A DNA stretch of 64,000 bases from Stappia sp. BW2 (GTDB lineage: Bacteria; Pseudomonadota; Alphaproteobacteria; Rhizobiales; Stappiaceae). Shown here piece after piece: positions 38,700 through 46,602 of this stretch (the first letter of the stretch is position 1; every line of letters begins with the position of its first letter). The translations under genes were made by a program, and so were the position numbers. Location of the stretch: positions 1,054,001 to 1,118,000 of the forward strand of contig NZ_VIRG01000066.1 in assembly GCF_008107695.1 (NCBI RefSeq), read 5' to 3'. Under the pieces are notes generated by a model, which did no database searches, had not been told where the DNA came from, and was given only the letters and a program-made list of their open reading frames with translations.

Positions 38700-39082
38700 G
38701 CAGTGCCTTGGCTGCGCTGGAAAAGGTCATTTCCGACTATTTCGATGCGCTTTATCACTGCGATACCGACCTGTTGCAGCAGGTGTTTCACGAGCGGGCG
38801 ATCTACGCCACTGCAGACGAAACACCCCTGCTCTACCGCACGATGGCCGAATATGTGCCGGTCGTCGCCGCCCGTCAGTCGCCGGCGTCCCGGGGCGAGG
38901 AGCGCCGCGATGTCATCGATGAAATCCAGTTTGCCGGCGATAACACGGCCTTTGCCAGGGTTCGCTGCTCGATCGGCAGTAACGATTTCACCGACTTCCT
39001 GACATTCGTGCGTGACGAGGACCGCTGGCAAATCATGGCGAAGATCTTTGAAATCCGGCCCCGCACCGAAGGAGCGACCTGA
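38696..39082 (+). CDS. SnoaL/NTF2-like (putative lumazine-binding type) protein
   Basis: This 128-residue cone-fold protein (EKVISDYFDALYHCDTDLLQQVFHERAIYATAD at the start) resembles small NTF2-like ligand-binding or isomerase proteins. Its ATG overlaps the GST stop (ATGA), so translation is coupled. The function is unknown; the operon suggests handling of a reactive small molecule. Confidence 0.78.
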   Translation: MSSALAALEKVISDYFDALYHCDTDLLQQVFHERAIYATADETPLLYRTMAEYVPVVAARQSPASRGEERRDVIDEIQFAGDNTAFARVRCSIGSNDFTDFLTFVRDEDRWQIMAKIFEIRPRTEGAT

Positions 39083-39083
39083 C

Positions 39084-39299
39084 ATGCCTTACGTGAATAT
39101 CCAGGTGACCCGTGAAGGGGTGACCGCAGAGCAGAAAGCCCGGCTTATCAAGGGCGCGACGGACCTTCTGGTCGATGTGCTCGACAAGACCCCCGCAACC
39201 ACCTTCGTGGTGATCGAGGAAGTGGACCTTGAGAACTGGGGCGTCGGCGGCCTGCCGGTGGCAGACTACCGGGCAAGGCAGCTGGAGAAACAAAGCTGA
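39084..39299 (+). CDS. 4-oxalocrotonate tautomerase family protein
   Basis: This 71-residue tautomerase keeps the catalytic N-terminal proline (MPYVNIQVTREG), exposed after removal of methionine. The ATG at 39084 is fixed by this and by GGAG nine bases upstream. It is third in the GST operon, one base after the previous stop. Members isomerise keto-enol compounds; this substrate is unknown. Confidence 0.88.
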   Translation: MPYVNIQVTREGVTAEQKARLIKGATDLLVDVLDKTPATTFVVIEEVDLENWGVGGLPVADYRARQLEKQS

Positions 39300-39310
39300 G
39301 CAAACCAAAT

Positions 39311-39339
39311 GAAGCCGGGATCTCCCGGCTTCTTTCTTT
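39311..39339 (+). terminator. Terminator of the GST operon
   Basis: GAAGCCGGG/CCCGGCTTC stem with a four-base loop, then TTTCTTT. Confidence 0.75.
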
Positions 39340-39453
39340 GGGGTGCTGCTCAACTGGACGTCACGCAATAAGCACAAAGACGATTTCCAGTTGCCCAAAC
39401 GCCTCCGGAGTGGTCTGCCTGGGAAGACACATCGACATCAAAGCAGTTCACAC

Positions 39454-40014
39454 ATGCCCCGCACACTTTATCAGGACATACTCGGCCCCGACTTCGCAAA
39501 GGTTCCGGAACAGATTCGCTACATGCACAGTTTTGCGCGAGTGGCGCGTGGAATCGCTGATGTCAGCAGAGGCACTTCCCTGGCAGCCAGACTGATCTGC
39601 CGGCTGGCGAAGTTCCCGGAAGCCCGGATGGGTGTTCCGGTCGAGACCAGCTTTGAACCTATCGCGGGTGGAGAGCGCTGGACGCGGCGGTTTGACAGGC
39701 AGCCATTCCAAACCGACATGATGGCCGGAAACGGCGAAGCCTATCCCTGCATGCTGGAGCGTCTTGGCCCCTTCCTGTTCAAGATGCAGGTGAGTGCGAC
39801 CGAACAGGGTATCGACATCACTCCGGCGGAAGTTTCACTCGGTCCTCTATCTCTGCCGCTGCCCCTTGCTCCGAGAGCGGTCGGGCGCGAACGTGTTGTC
39901 GATGGCAGGTATAGTTTCAGCGTTGAGGTGACCTTCCCGCTGATCGGGAAGGTCTTCGGCTACAACGGCCGGCTGGAGCCGGCCGTTCTGATCGATGACG
40001 CGGAAGCCGTCTAA
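39454..40014 (+). CDS. DUF4166 domain protein
   Basis: This 186-residue protein of unknown function matches DUF4166: YQDILGPDFAKVPEQIRYMHSFARVARGIADV at the start, then ERWTRRFDRQPFQT and LPLPLAPRAVGRER. The ATG at 39454 fits the domain start. No membrane segment or signal peptide is visible. It ends five bases from the convergent tyrS stop. A 9-bp GC-rich hairpin (39964-39987) lies in its last codons. Confidence 0.75.
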   Translation: MPRTLYQDILGPDFAKVPEQIRYMHSFARVARGIADVSRGTSLAARLICRLAKFPEARMGVPVETSFEPIAGGERWTRRFDRQPFQTDMMAGNGEAYPCMLERLGPFLFKMQVSATEQGIDITPAEVSLGPLSLPLPLAPRAVGRERVVDGRYSFSVEVTFPLIGKVFGYNGRLEPAVLIDDAEAV

Positions 40015-40019
40015 GCGGT

Positions 40020-41297
40020 TCACTCAAATCCCACCAGCGCCTTGCGGCGCTTGCCGACGGATATCGATAGGCGGTCATTGGCCTGAAGATCACCTGTCGC
40101 GATACGGCGACGCGCGTCGTCAACAATCTGGTTGTTGAGGCGGACGCCGCCCCCTTCCACCAACCGGCGGGCTTCGCCGTTGGAGGACGCGAAGCCGACC
40201 GCGACCACAAGCTCCAGAAGACCAAGGCCCTCCGCCAGCGTTTTCAGCGGCATACTGTGGGTCGGTTCCAGGATCTCGCCTTCACCGGCAAACAGTGCAT
40301 CGCCCTGCTGCAAGGCTCCGCGCGCTTCTTCCGGACCGTGAACGATAGCCGTCACCTGGGTGGCCAGGATCTTCTTGGCTTCGTTGAGTTCCGCCCCTTC
40401 CAGCGCCGCAAGACGTTCGATCTCGCTCATCGGCAGTTCGGTGAAAAGGCGCAGGCATTTGGCGACATCGGCATCGGCGGTGTTGCGCCAGAACTGCCAG
40501 AAGCCGAAGGGCGACAGATGTTCGGGATGCAGCCACACGGCACCGGCCGCTGTCTTGCCCATCTTGGCACCGCTGGCGGTCGTCAGCAGCGGCACCGTCA
40601 AACCGTGCAGCTTGCGGCCATCGCGGCGGCCAAGTTCCACACCGTTGACAATGTTGCCCCACTGGTCGGACCCACCAACCTGAAGCGAACAGCCGTGACG
40701 TTTTGCCAGTTCCAGGAAATCGACAGCCTGCAGCATCATGTAGCAGAACTCCAGAACCGTCAGCGGCATCTGTGCATCGAGGCGCGACTTGACGCTGTCG
40801 AAGGTCATCATGCGGTTGACGGTGAACTGGGAGCCATAGTCGCGGAGGAATTCCAGGAAGCGGAATTCATTGAGCCATTCCGCATTATCGACCAGCAAAG
40901 CCCCATCTTCGCCTTCCATGTCGACGAGCCGTTCGACGGATCGTCGTATGGTCGCGATGTTGGCGGCGATCTGGCGTTCTTCCAGCATCGGCCGGGCATC
41001 GTTCCGGAAGCTCGGGTCGCCGATCTGGCTGGTACCGCCACCGAGCACGACGATGGGACGATGGCCGAGCTTCTGCAGCCAACGCATCGTCATCAACGGC
41101 ATCAGGTGGCCAACATGAAGGCTGGACGCGGTGGCATCGAACCCGGCGTATGCGGTGATCGGCCCCTGCGACAGGGTCTGGTCGAGTGCCTCGATATCCG
41201 TGCACTGATGCACGAGTCCACGTTCCAGAAGCACGGCAAGTGCTTCCGATTTGAGTTTTGTTGCCGGTTTACCGGCTTCGATCATATGTCTGGTCAT
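40020..41297 (-). CDS. tyrS: Tyrosyl-tRNA synthetase
   Basis: This 425-residue class I synthetase charges tRNA-Tyr. The HIGH motif is HVGHL at 61-65 and the KMSKS motif is KMGKT at 245-249. GGSDQWGNI at 208-216 is conserved, and an S4 RNA-binding domain ends the protein (EARRLVEGGGVRLNNQIV). The ATG at 41297 has AGGA eight bases upstream, but that AGGA lies in a hairpin arm. The leader upstream contains a tyrosine-rich peptide frame and a terminator (see separate entries). Confidence 0.96.
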   Translation of the reverse strand: MTRHMIEAGKPATKLKSEALAVLLERGLVHQCTDIEALDQTLSQGPITAYAGFDATASSLHVGHLMPLMTMRWLQKLGHRPIVVLGGGTSQIGDPSFRNDARPMLEERQIAANIATIRRSVERLVDMEGEDGALLVDNAEWLNEFRFLEFLRDYGSQFTVNRMMTFDSVKSRLDAQMPLTVLEFCYMMLQAVDFLELAKRHGCSLQVGGSDQWGNIVNGVELGRRDGRKLHGLTVPLLTTASGAKMGKTAAGAVWLHPEHLSPFGFWQFWRNTADADVAKCLRLFTELPMSEIERLAALEGAELNEAKKILATQVTAIVHGPEEARGALQQGDALFAGEGEILEPTHSMPLKTLAEGLGLLELVVAVGFASSNGEARRLVEGGGVRLNNQIVDDARRRIATGDLQANDRLSISVGKRRKALVGFE

Positions 41298-41302
41298 TTT
41301 TC

Positions 41303-41328
41303 GCTTCCTGGTTCCCCCGCCAGGAAGC
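41303..41328 (-). promoter_or_regulatory. Hairpin covering the tyrS ribosome binding site
   Basis: GCTTCCTGG and CCAGGAAGC form a perfect 9-bp stem with an eight-base loop, ending five bases before the tyrS ATG. The 3' arm contains the AGGA of the ribosome binding site, so folding would block translation initiation. Confidence 0.6.
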
Positions 41329-41345
41329 TCGGGTCTCTAGAAACC

Positions 41346-41372
41346 AAAAAGCCGCCTGACGCGGCGGCTTTT
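41346..41372 (-). terminator. Terminator (attenuator) in the tyrS leader
   Basis: On the minus strand AAAAGCCGCC and GGCGGCTTTT form a ten-pair stem with a six-base loop, followed by T residues. It lies 27 bases after the leader-peptide stop and 48 bases before the tyrS ATG. The 5' arm AGCCGCCG can instead pair with CGGCGGCT in the leader frame (41412-41405). Confidence 0.8.
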
Positions 41373-41398
41373 GAGGTGTCTATGGGGTGAACAAGATC

Positions 41399-41464
41399 CT
41401 ACGCAGCCGCCGGTATGTCGGTGACGTAATAAAAATACACGAAGAATGCGCTCATCTTGGTCAT
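41399..41464 (-). CDS. Tyrosine-rich leader peptide of tyrS
   Basis: A 21-codon ATG-to-TAG frame encodes a peptide that begins MTKMSA, has FFVYFYY at codons 7-13 (three Tyr, three Phe) and ends PAAA. A promoter-like TTGACT/TTTAAA pair places the transcript start at about the ATG itself, so the message would be leaderless; this would explain the missing ribosome binding site. The last four codons form the alternative pairing partner of the terminator 5' arm. A ribosome waiting for Tyr-tRNA would leave these codons free and prevent the terminator. Confidence 0.7.
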   Translation of the reverse strand: MTKMSAFFVYFYYVTDIPAAA

Positions 41465-41469
41465 GCCAT

Positions 41470-41500
41470 TTTAAATGCGTGAGAGCGGGAAAGGAGTCAA
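41470..41500 (-). promoter_or_regulatory. Putative promoter of the tyrS leader
   Basis: On the minus strand TTGACT (41500-41495) and TTTAAA (41475-41470) are spaced 19 bases. The expected start falls at or within two bases of the leader ATG at 41464. The -10 match and spacing are imperfect. Confidence 0.4.
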
Positions 41501-41628
41501 GCCTGTTGTACCGCCGATATCCACGGCCCGGCCAAGTGTAACCGGAAAGCCTCAACACCGTGACGTGGGCAAAGCACTCAGTTCCAACCGGATCAAGGAT
41601 CCCTGGCCAACCGCCTGCACAGCCGCTT

Positions 41629-42213
41629 TTACGAAAGTCCCAGTTTCCGCTCGCCCCGATCCAGGATAAGCGGCACGATCAGATCTTCCTCGTCATCCAG
41701 GTGGCGCATCAGGCCGGAGATCAGCGTGTCGCTGACACCGGCGAAACTGTCGGCTGCACGACGGATGGCGTCCCGGTCTTTTGTCTGCAGCTGTCCGAAC
41801 AGCTTGTTTGCGCTCTTGATGACCGATTCAATGCGGTGATGGATCAGCTCGTGATCGCCTTCGAGCAGCTGGAACCCGTCGACAAGGCGCTTTTCCGCTT
41901 CCATGAAAACCGGGAAATAGTGCTGATCCTCGATCATGTGATGGTGATGCAACTCGCTCAGGAACTGCTGCAGGCGCGGCGCGAAAAGGTTGCCGAACCG
42001 GTTCACCGGGATCTTCTGTTCGCGGAAGTCGGTCAGGATTGTGGCCAGGTCACCGCCGAGCTGACGAAAGCCGTTGTGCCGGGCAAGCCAGAACTCGGTC
42101 AAGGGCCCCAGGTTCCGGTGAGCCGACCAGTCTTCGCGCGGATGTTCTTCCAGAAGGAACAGCCATTCCTGCGGAAGTCCGGTCCGTTCGTCCAGGTTGG
42201 TGCTGTCTGTCAT
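41629..42213 (-). CDS. Hemerythrin HHE-domain protein
   Basis: This protein of about 194 residues has the histidine and acidic pattern of the HHE di-iron fold: FWLARHNGF, HHHHMIEDQHYFP, EGDHELIHH and RHLDDEEDLIVP. Such proteins bind oxygen, NO or iron. An in-frame ATG at 42261 is also possible; I prefer 42213 because family similarity begins soon after it. It is downstream of a MarR gene on the same strand. Confidence 0.82.
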   Translation of the reverse strand: MTDSTNLDERTGLPQEWLFLLEEHPREDWSAHRNLGPLTEFWLARHNGFRQLGGDLATILTDFREQKIPVNRFGNLFAPRLQQFLSELHHHHMIEDQHYFPVFMEAEKRLVDGFQLLEGDHELIHHRIESVIKSANKLFGQLQTKDRDAIRRAADSFAGVSDTLISGLMRHLDDEEDLIVPLILDRGERKLGLS

Positions 42214-42311
42214 GGCAATCAGAGTCCGGTCATCGAGAGGTTTTGCCGACCTTATACGCATGTTTTGGCGTGTCTTGGGGAAACAGTGCGTTCACTCCCC
42301 GGGAACAGATG

Positions 42312-42755
42312 TCAGGGCACGAGCCTGCCCAGCACACTCCAGAGCGTTTCGGCGTCGCCCGGCTCCAGATATTTCGTAAACTCGGCCTCCACCGCCGCCT
42401 GGTAGCTGGGCCACATGGCCTTCAAGAGCGCGTCGCCTTCAGATGTAAGGCGCACGGACACGCCCCTGCCGTCCTCCGGGCTCTTCAGCTTTTCGATGTA
42501 ACCAGCGCCCGCAAGGCGGTCGAGCAGCCGCGAGACGTTGTATTGCGCCAGCAGCATCCGCTTTTCGATTTCAACCGGGCGCAGTGTCTTGTCCTCGGCG
42601 CGGCTCAGTTCAAGGAGCACATCGTACCAGCCAAGCGGCGGAAACCCGTCCGCCTTGAGGCGCGTCTCGACGCGAGCCAGAACAGCACCACTCGCCCGTT
42701 GCAAACGGGCCCAGGCATCGATGGCGGCTGGCGGTGGTGGCGTAGTCTGTCTCAT
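42312..42755 (-). CDS. MarR-family transcriptional regulator
   Basis: This 147-residue winged-helix regulator has RPVEIEKRMLLAQYNVSRLLDRLAGAGYIEKLKSPEDGRGVSVRLT, the recognition helix and wing (residues about 60-105). It is divergent from a GST gene across 95 bases containing three copies of a palindromic motif. The MarR and hemerythrin genes probably form one unit, both likely under this regulator. Confidence 0.9.
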   Translation of the reverse strand: MRQTTPPPPAAIDAWARLQRASGAVLARVETRLKADGFPPLGWYDVLLELSRAEDKTLRPVEIEKRMLLAQYNVSRLLDRLAGAGYIEKLKSPEDGRGVSVRLTSEGDALLKAMWPSYQAAVEAEFTKYLEPGDAETLWSVLGRLVP

Positions 42756-42775
42756 GACGAAGGGATAGAAAATTT

Positions 42776-42839
42776 ATGCAAGTGCATCAATCTTGATTTT
42801 TCATGCAACTGCATTCATCTTAATGCAGTTGCATGAAAA
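42776..42839. promoter_or_regulatory. Triple MarR operator with an 18-bp inverted repeat
   Basis: The 12-mer ATGCA-NN-TGCAT occurs three times: 42776-42787, 42803-42814 and 42823-42834. The last two lie inside a perfect 18-bp inverted repeat (TTTTCATGCAACTGCATT at 42798-42815, complement at 42822-42839) with a six-base gap. It ends within the GST ribosome binding site. Confidence 0.75.
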
Positions 42840-42850
42840 GGAGTTTTCAG

Positions 42851-43555
42851 ATGCCAACGAAGCTTACCCTGATCAGCCACGCGCTTTGCCCCTACGTGCA
42901 GCGCGCAGCGATTGTTCTTGATGAAAAGAATGTGCCGTTTGACCGGATCATGATCGACCTTGCCGACAAACCGGACTGGTTCCGCACCGCTTCACCGCTC
43001 GGCAAGGTGCCGCTGCTGAAACTGGGTGATGGCCGCTATCTCTTTGAATCTGCCCCGATCGTCGAATTTCTGGATGAAACCCAACCTGGCCGGCTGCACC
43101 CGGAAGATCCGGCAGACCGCGCCCGGCACCGGGCCTATGTGGAATTTGCCTCACAGATCCTGAATGGCATCGGCGCGCTCTACAATGCCAGGGACGACAC
43201 CGGGTTTTATGCTGCCGGTGAAGCAGTTCGTGCGAAGTTTCGACATCTGGAAGGCGAACTTGATCCGACTGGCCCCTTCTTCGCCGGTAGACCCTTTTCA
43301 CTTGTTGATGCAGCTTACGCGCCGGTTTTCCGTTATTTCGATGTCTTTGACGGTTTTGCCGATCTTGGAACATTCGATACCCTCGACCGGGTCATGGCTT
43401 GGCGCACCAGCCTTTCGGCGAGACCTTCAGTCCAAAAAGCGGTCTCGAAAGACTATCCAAAGCTCCTCACCGTCTTTTTGCAAAAGCGCGGTAGCTGGAT
43501 GTCACATCTGCTTGATCTGCGCAGCCGGGAGAAGGCGCTCCAGGCTGCACACTAA
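42851..43555 (+). CDS. Glutathione S-transferase family protein (CPYV-type)
   Basis: This 234-residue GST-fold protein has LISHALCPYVQRAAI at the start, so a CPYV omega/stringent-starvation-like active site, and ESAPIVEFLDETQPGRLHP at the end of the thioredoxin domain. AAGGAG seven bases upstream fixes the ATG at 42851; an earlier ATG at 42833 lies inside the operator. The divergent MarR regulator probably represses it. It may detoxify electrophiles or reduce glutathione adducts. Confidence 0.88.
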   Translation: MPTKLTLISHALCPYVQRAAIVLDEKNVPFDRIMIDLADKPDWFRTASPLGKVPLLKLGDGRYLFESAPIVEFLDETQPGRLHPEDPADRARHRAYVEFASQILNGIGALYNARDDTGFYAAGEAVRAKFRHLEGELDPTGPFFAGRPFSLVDAAYAPVFRYFDVFDGFADLGTFDTLDRVMAWRTSLSARPSVQKAVSKDYPKLLTVFLQKRGSWMSHLLDLRSREKALQAAH

Positions 43556-43590
43556 AGTCTTTCGGCGCTGCCGGAGCCGCCCCGTCCACG

Positions 43591-44235
43591 TCAGGCGAAG
43601 GCAGCGCCCAGCTTGCTCAACTCGCCCTTCAGTTCAGCCCATTTGTTCGGCGTGGTCGTCAGCGTCGCCGGATCCCTGATTTCGACCTCATACCCACGGT
43701 TCAACGCCCCCTTTGCGGTCAACTGCACGCAGTGGCAGGCATCAAGACCAACCAGAACCAGCCGGCCAATCCGTTTTTCCTCCAGCCAGGCAGCAAATTG
43801 TGGACTGGAAAAGCTGTCTCCAATCGATTTTTCGAAGACGGGGGCGCTGCCCACATCAAGCGTCCGGTCGAGTTTCAGTCCGTCGCGCCCGGGTGTGCCG
43901 ATACCGTCCGCAGCCATCTTCATCGCAGCGATAACCGGCCAGTCCCGAAAAACGTTCTTAATGAAAACCACCTGATGCCCCGCCATCCGATGCGCTTCCA
44001 CCTGCCGGCTGATTTCAGCCAGTGCCGCATCTCTTTGTGCGGGATCGAAAGCGTGTTTACCGCTGTTGCGGGTGAAGTCCTCTTGCACGTCAATCACCAC
44101 GAGCGCCGTACCCGGCCGCATTGCCTTTTCGATGCGGGTGCCTTTCGTCGGCGTTCCCAGTCTCTTCAGGCAATAGACGACATAGGCAACAATGCCAGCG
44201 GCACAGAGCCCGCTGACAATCCAGATACCGGTCAT
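43591..44235 (-). CDS. Membrane-anchored isochorismatase-family hydrolase
   Basis: This 214-residue cysteine hydrolase has an N-terminal membrane helix (IWIVSGLCAAGIVAYVVYCL) followed by the isochorismatase fold. D49 in VVIDVQEDF, the lysine in FEKSIGDSF and the cysteine in GLDACHCVQ supply the Asp-Lys-Cys triad. The substrate is unknown; nicotinamidase-like amide hydrolysis is typical. AGGAG precedes the ATG. It lies 22 bases downstream of a MarR gene, so they form an operon. Confidence 0.85.
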   Translation of the reverse strand: MTGIWIVSGLCAAGIVAYVVYCLKRLGTPTKGTRIEKAMRPGTALVVIDVQEDFTRNSGKHAFDPAQRDAALAEISRQVEAHRMAGHQVVFIKNVFRDWPVIAAMKMAADGIGTPGRDGLKLDRTLDVGSAPVFEKSIGDSFSSPQFAAWLEEKRIGRLVLVGLDACHCVQLTAKGALNRGYEVEIRDPATLTTTPNKWAELKGELSKLGAAFA

Positions 44236-44257
44236 GTGACCTCTCCTGTTTGCGACA

Positions 44258-44725
44258 TTATTCCAGCCCTCTGGGGCTGTCGGGGTCGTCCTCGAACGCG
44301 GCAAAATGATCCAGCATTGTGCACATGACGCGCTGCGTGGAGCGCAGATCGTCGTCCGAGAAGAGCTCGCAGACGGCATCGATCTCACTGTTCTCCCGCG
44401 CCCGGATCTCGCCGAACCTGTCGTGCCCCGCTTCGGTCAGGTCAAACAGCGGTGAGCGTTTGTGTGCCGGATTGGCGTGGCGCTCCACCAGGCCCTGCTC
44501 CTCCAGGGCGTTCATCAGAAGCTGGATCTGCTGGCGGGCGAGAAACAGCGCCCGGCCGATGTCAGGCACAGCCATGGGGCCTGCTTCCTCCAGCACTTCC
44601 ATGACCGCGCGCATGCCAACGGTTACGCCCGTTTCATCCAGCTTCGCTTCCACCGCCCGCGCGAGGCGCCGGTGCACAGGACGTATCAGACGGATGATTT
44701 CGTAAAGCTCGACGGACTTCTTCAT
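44258..44725 (-). CDS. MarR-family transcriptional regulator
   Basis: This 155-residue regulator has PMAVPDIGRALFLARQQIQLLMNALEEQGLVERHANPAHKRSPLFDLTEAG as the recognition helix and wing (residues about 55-105). GAGG five bases upstream fixes the ATG at 44725. A nested palindrome lies just upstream and probably mediates autoregulation of this gene and the downstream hydrolase. Confidence 0.88.
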   Translation of the reverse strand: MKKSVELYEIIRLIRPVHRRLARAVEAKLDETGVTVGMRAVMEVLEEAGPMAVPDIGRALFLARQQIQLLMNALEEQGLVERHANPAHKRSPLFDLTEAGHDRFGEIRARENSEIDAVCELFSDDDLRSTQRVMCTMLDHFAAFEDDPDSPRGLE

Positions 44726-44735
44726 GGGCACCTCA

Positions 44736-44776
44736 TTTGACAATTCTTATGTCATTTTGACATATTTATTGTCAAA
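44736..44776. promoter_or_regulatory. Nested double-palindrome operator of the MarR-isochorismatase operon
   Basis: Outer arms TTTGACAAT (44736-44744) and ATTGTCAAA (44768-44776), and inner arms TATGTCA (44748-44754) and TGACATA (44758-44764), share the same centre at 44756. On the minus strand the outer arm supplies a TTGACA -35 element. Confidence 0.7.
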
Positions 44777-44950
44777 TTATTATGAGGTGTCGACTGCGAA
44801 AGTAGCGCGAGTGCCTACGGCAAAGGTGCCGGCCACTTCCAGGTGAAGGGACAAATCGCATCCGTGTCTCTGCTAAAAGCGACGCGAAAATTCGCTCTTT
44901 GCTATCGCAGTCGAGCAGACGGTGAGCCGGGATGACGCACCGGTGGTTCG

Positions 44951-44983
44951 AAAAACAAAAACCCCGGCCGAAGCCGGGGTTTT
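44951..44983 (-). terminator. Terminator of the gcv operon
   Basis: ACCCCGGC/GCCGGGGT stem with a CGAA/TTCG loop, extended by A-T pairs. On the minus strand it is followed by TTTTTGTTTTT. It is 27 bases past the gcvPB stop. Confidence 0.88.
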
Positions 44984-45009
44984 CAAACTCTTGCGGAGCG
45001 TGCGAAGCG

Positions 45010-46602
45010 TTACTCGGCGGCGGCCGGTGTCACTTCGGCCGGAGCCGGTTCGGTCCACTTCAGGACCGGCTTGCGGGCAGCGCCCGTTTCGTCCAGACGG
45101 CGGCGCGGAGCCAGGTACGGCGCGCCGGAGAAGCGTTCCGTTTCACCGCGTTTGGCGCTCATGACGAGATCGCGCATGGTGGCCACGAAGAGGTCCAGCG
45201 CGGCCCGGCTTTCCGATTCTGTCGGCTCGATCAGCATTGCGCCGTGAACCACAAGCGGGAAGTACATGGTCATCGGGTGATAGCCCTCGTCGATCATCGC
45301 CTTGGCGAAGTCGAGCGTGGTAACGCCGGTGTCCTTCAGGAAGCTGTCGTCGAACAGCACTTCGTGCATGCACGGACGTTCGCCGAAAGGAAGGCTCATC
45401 AGGTCCTGCAGGCCGACGCGGACATAGTTCGCGTTCAGCACCGCATCTTCCGACGCCTGCCGCAGGCCGTCGGACCCGTGGCTCATCATGTAGGACAGCG
45501 CCCGCACATACATGCCCATCTGGCCGTGGAAGGCGGTCATGCGGCCGAAGGGCTGCTCACCGTCCTTGGTAGCGGCTTCGGTTTCGACCAGTTCGAGACC
45601 CTTGTCCGTCTTTCGGATAAAGGGCAGTGGCGCGAAAGGCGCCAGGCGCTCGGACAGAACCACCGGACCGGACCCCGGACCGCCGCCGCCGTGAGGCGTC
45701 GAAAAGGTCTTGTGCAGATTGATATGCATGGCATCGACGCCGAGATCCCCCGGGCGAGCCTTGCCGACGATGGCGTTGAAGTTGGCGCCATCGCAGTAGA
45801 AATAGGCGTCCGCCTCGTGGATCAAATCGGCAATCTGCTTCACGTCCCTTTCGAACAGCCCGCAGGTGTTCGGATTGGTCAGCATGATGCCGGCAATATT
45901 GCCCTCGTGTTCGGCAATGGTCTTCTTCAGGGCATCCAGATCGACAGTGCCGTCGTCCTTGGCCTCGATGCTGACGACCTTATAGCCAAGCAGTGCCGCC
46001 GTTGCCGGGTTGGTGCCATGGGCGCTTTCGGGAACCAGCACGATCTTCGGATCGCGGCCAGCCGCCGTATGGGCCGCCTTGATCGCCATCATGCCGCACA
46101 GTTCGCCGTGAGCACCGGCCTTCGGGCTCATTGCAACAGCAGAGGTGTTGGTTGACACCATCAGCCAGTGGGCGAGCTCATCGATCAGGTCCAGCGCGCC
46201 GGGCACGGAGGAGACCGGCTGCAGCGGATGGATGTCGGCGAAGCCCGGCAGGCGGGCCATCTTCTCGTTAAGGCGCGGATTGTGCTTCATGGTGCACGAG
46301 CCGAGCGGATAAAGACCGCTGTCGATGGCATAGTTGTTCCGCGACAGGCGCACGTAATGGCGCATGGCTTCCGGTTCAGCGAGACCCGCCAGACCAATCT
46401 CCGCGGTGCGCTTGAAGCCGCCAAGCTCAAACTCAGCGCTTTCGTCCTCGTCCAGATCGACACCGGTGGTTTCCAGCGAGCCGAATTCGAAGATCAGTGG
46501 CTCTTCCATGTCGAGACCACGGTTGCCGGTGAAGGTCTTCGGGCGGAAGGTCTCACCGACGTCGCCCGCTGCTGTCGGACGGCCTTGCGTGTTCATGCTC
46601 AT
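45010..46602 (-). CDS. gcvPB: Glycine dehydrogenase (decarboxylating) subunit 2
   Basis: This 530-residue subunit of the split P-protein decarboxylates glycine. The PLP lysine is K298 in MHINLHKTF, followed by the glycine-rich loop [13 protein letters not shown]. The protein ends in a proline- and alanine-rich tail of about 15 residues beyond the usual end. The ATG overlaps the gcvPA stop by four bases. It is the last gene of the gcv operon. Confidence 0.95.
   Translation of the reverse strand: MSMNTQGRPTAAGDVGETFRPKTFTGNRGLDMEEPLIFEFGSLETTGVDLDEDESAEFELGGFKRTAEIGLAGLAEPEAMRHYVRLSRNNYAIDSGLYPLGSCTMKHNPRLNEKMARLPGFADIHPLQPVSSVPGALDLIDELAHWLMVSTNTSAVAMSPKAGAHGELCGMMAIKAAHTAAGRDPKIVLVPESAHGTNPATAALLGYKVVSIEAKDDGTVDLDALKKTIAEHEGNIAGIMLTNPNTCGLFERDVKQIADLIHEADAYFYCDGANFNAIVGKARPGDLGVDAMHINLHKTFSTPHGGGGPGSGPVVLSERLAPFAPLPFIRKTDKGLELVETEAATKDGEQPFGRMTAFHGQMGMYVRALSYMMSHGSDGLRQASEDAVLNANYVRVGLQDLMSLPFGERPCMHEVLFDDSFLKDTGVTTLDFAKAMIDEGYHPMTMYFPLVVHGAMLIEPTESESRAALDLFVATMRDLVMSAKRGETERFSGAPYLAPRRRLDETGAARKPVLKWTEPAPAEVTPAAAE

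Noticed and set aside
39964..39987. 9-bp GC hairpin at the end of the DUF4166 gene as a terminator
   Set aside because: It lies inside the coding sequence and has no T run on either strand; it may only slow convergent transcription.
44932..46155. 407-codon plus-strand frame over gcvPB
   Set aside because: Antisense to gcvPB and begins in the gcv terminator; no domain.
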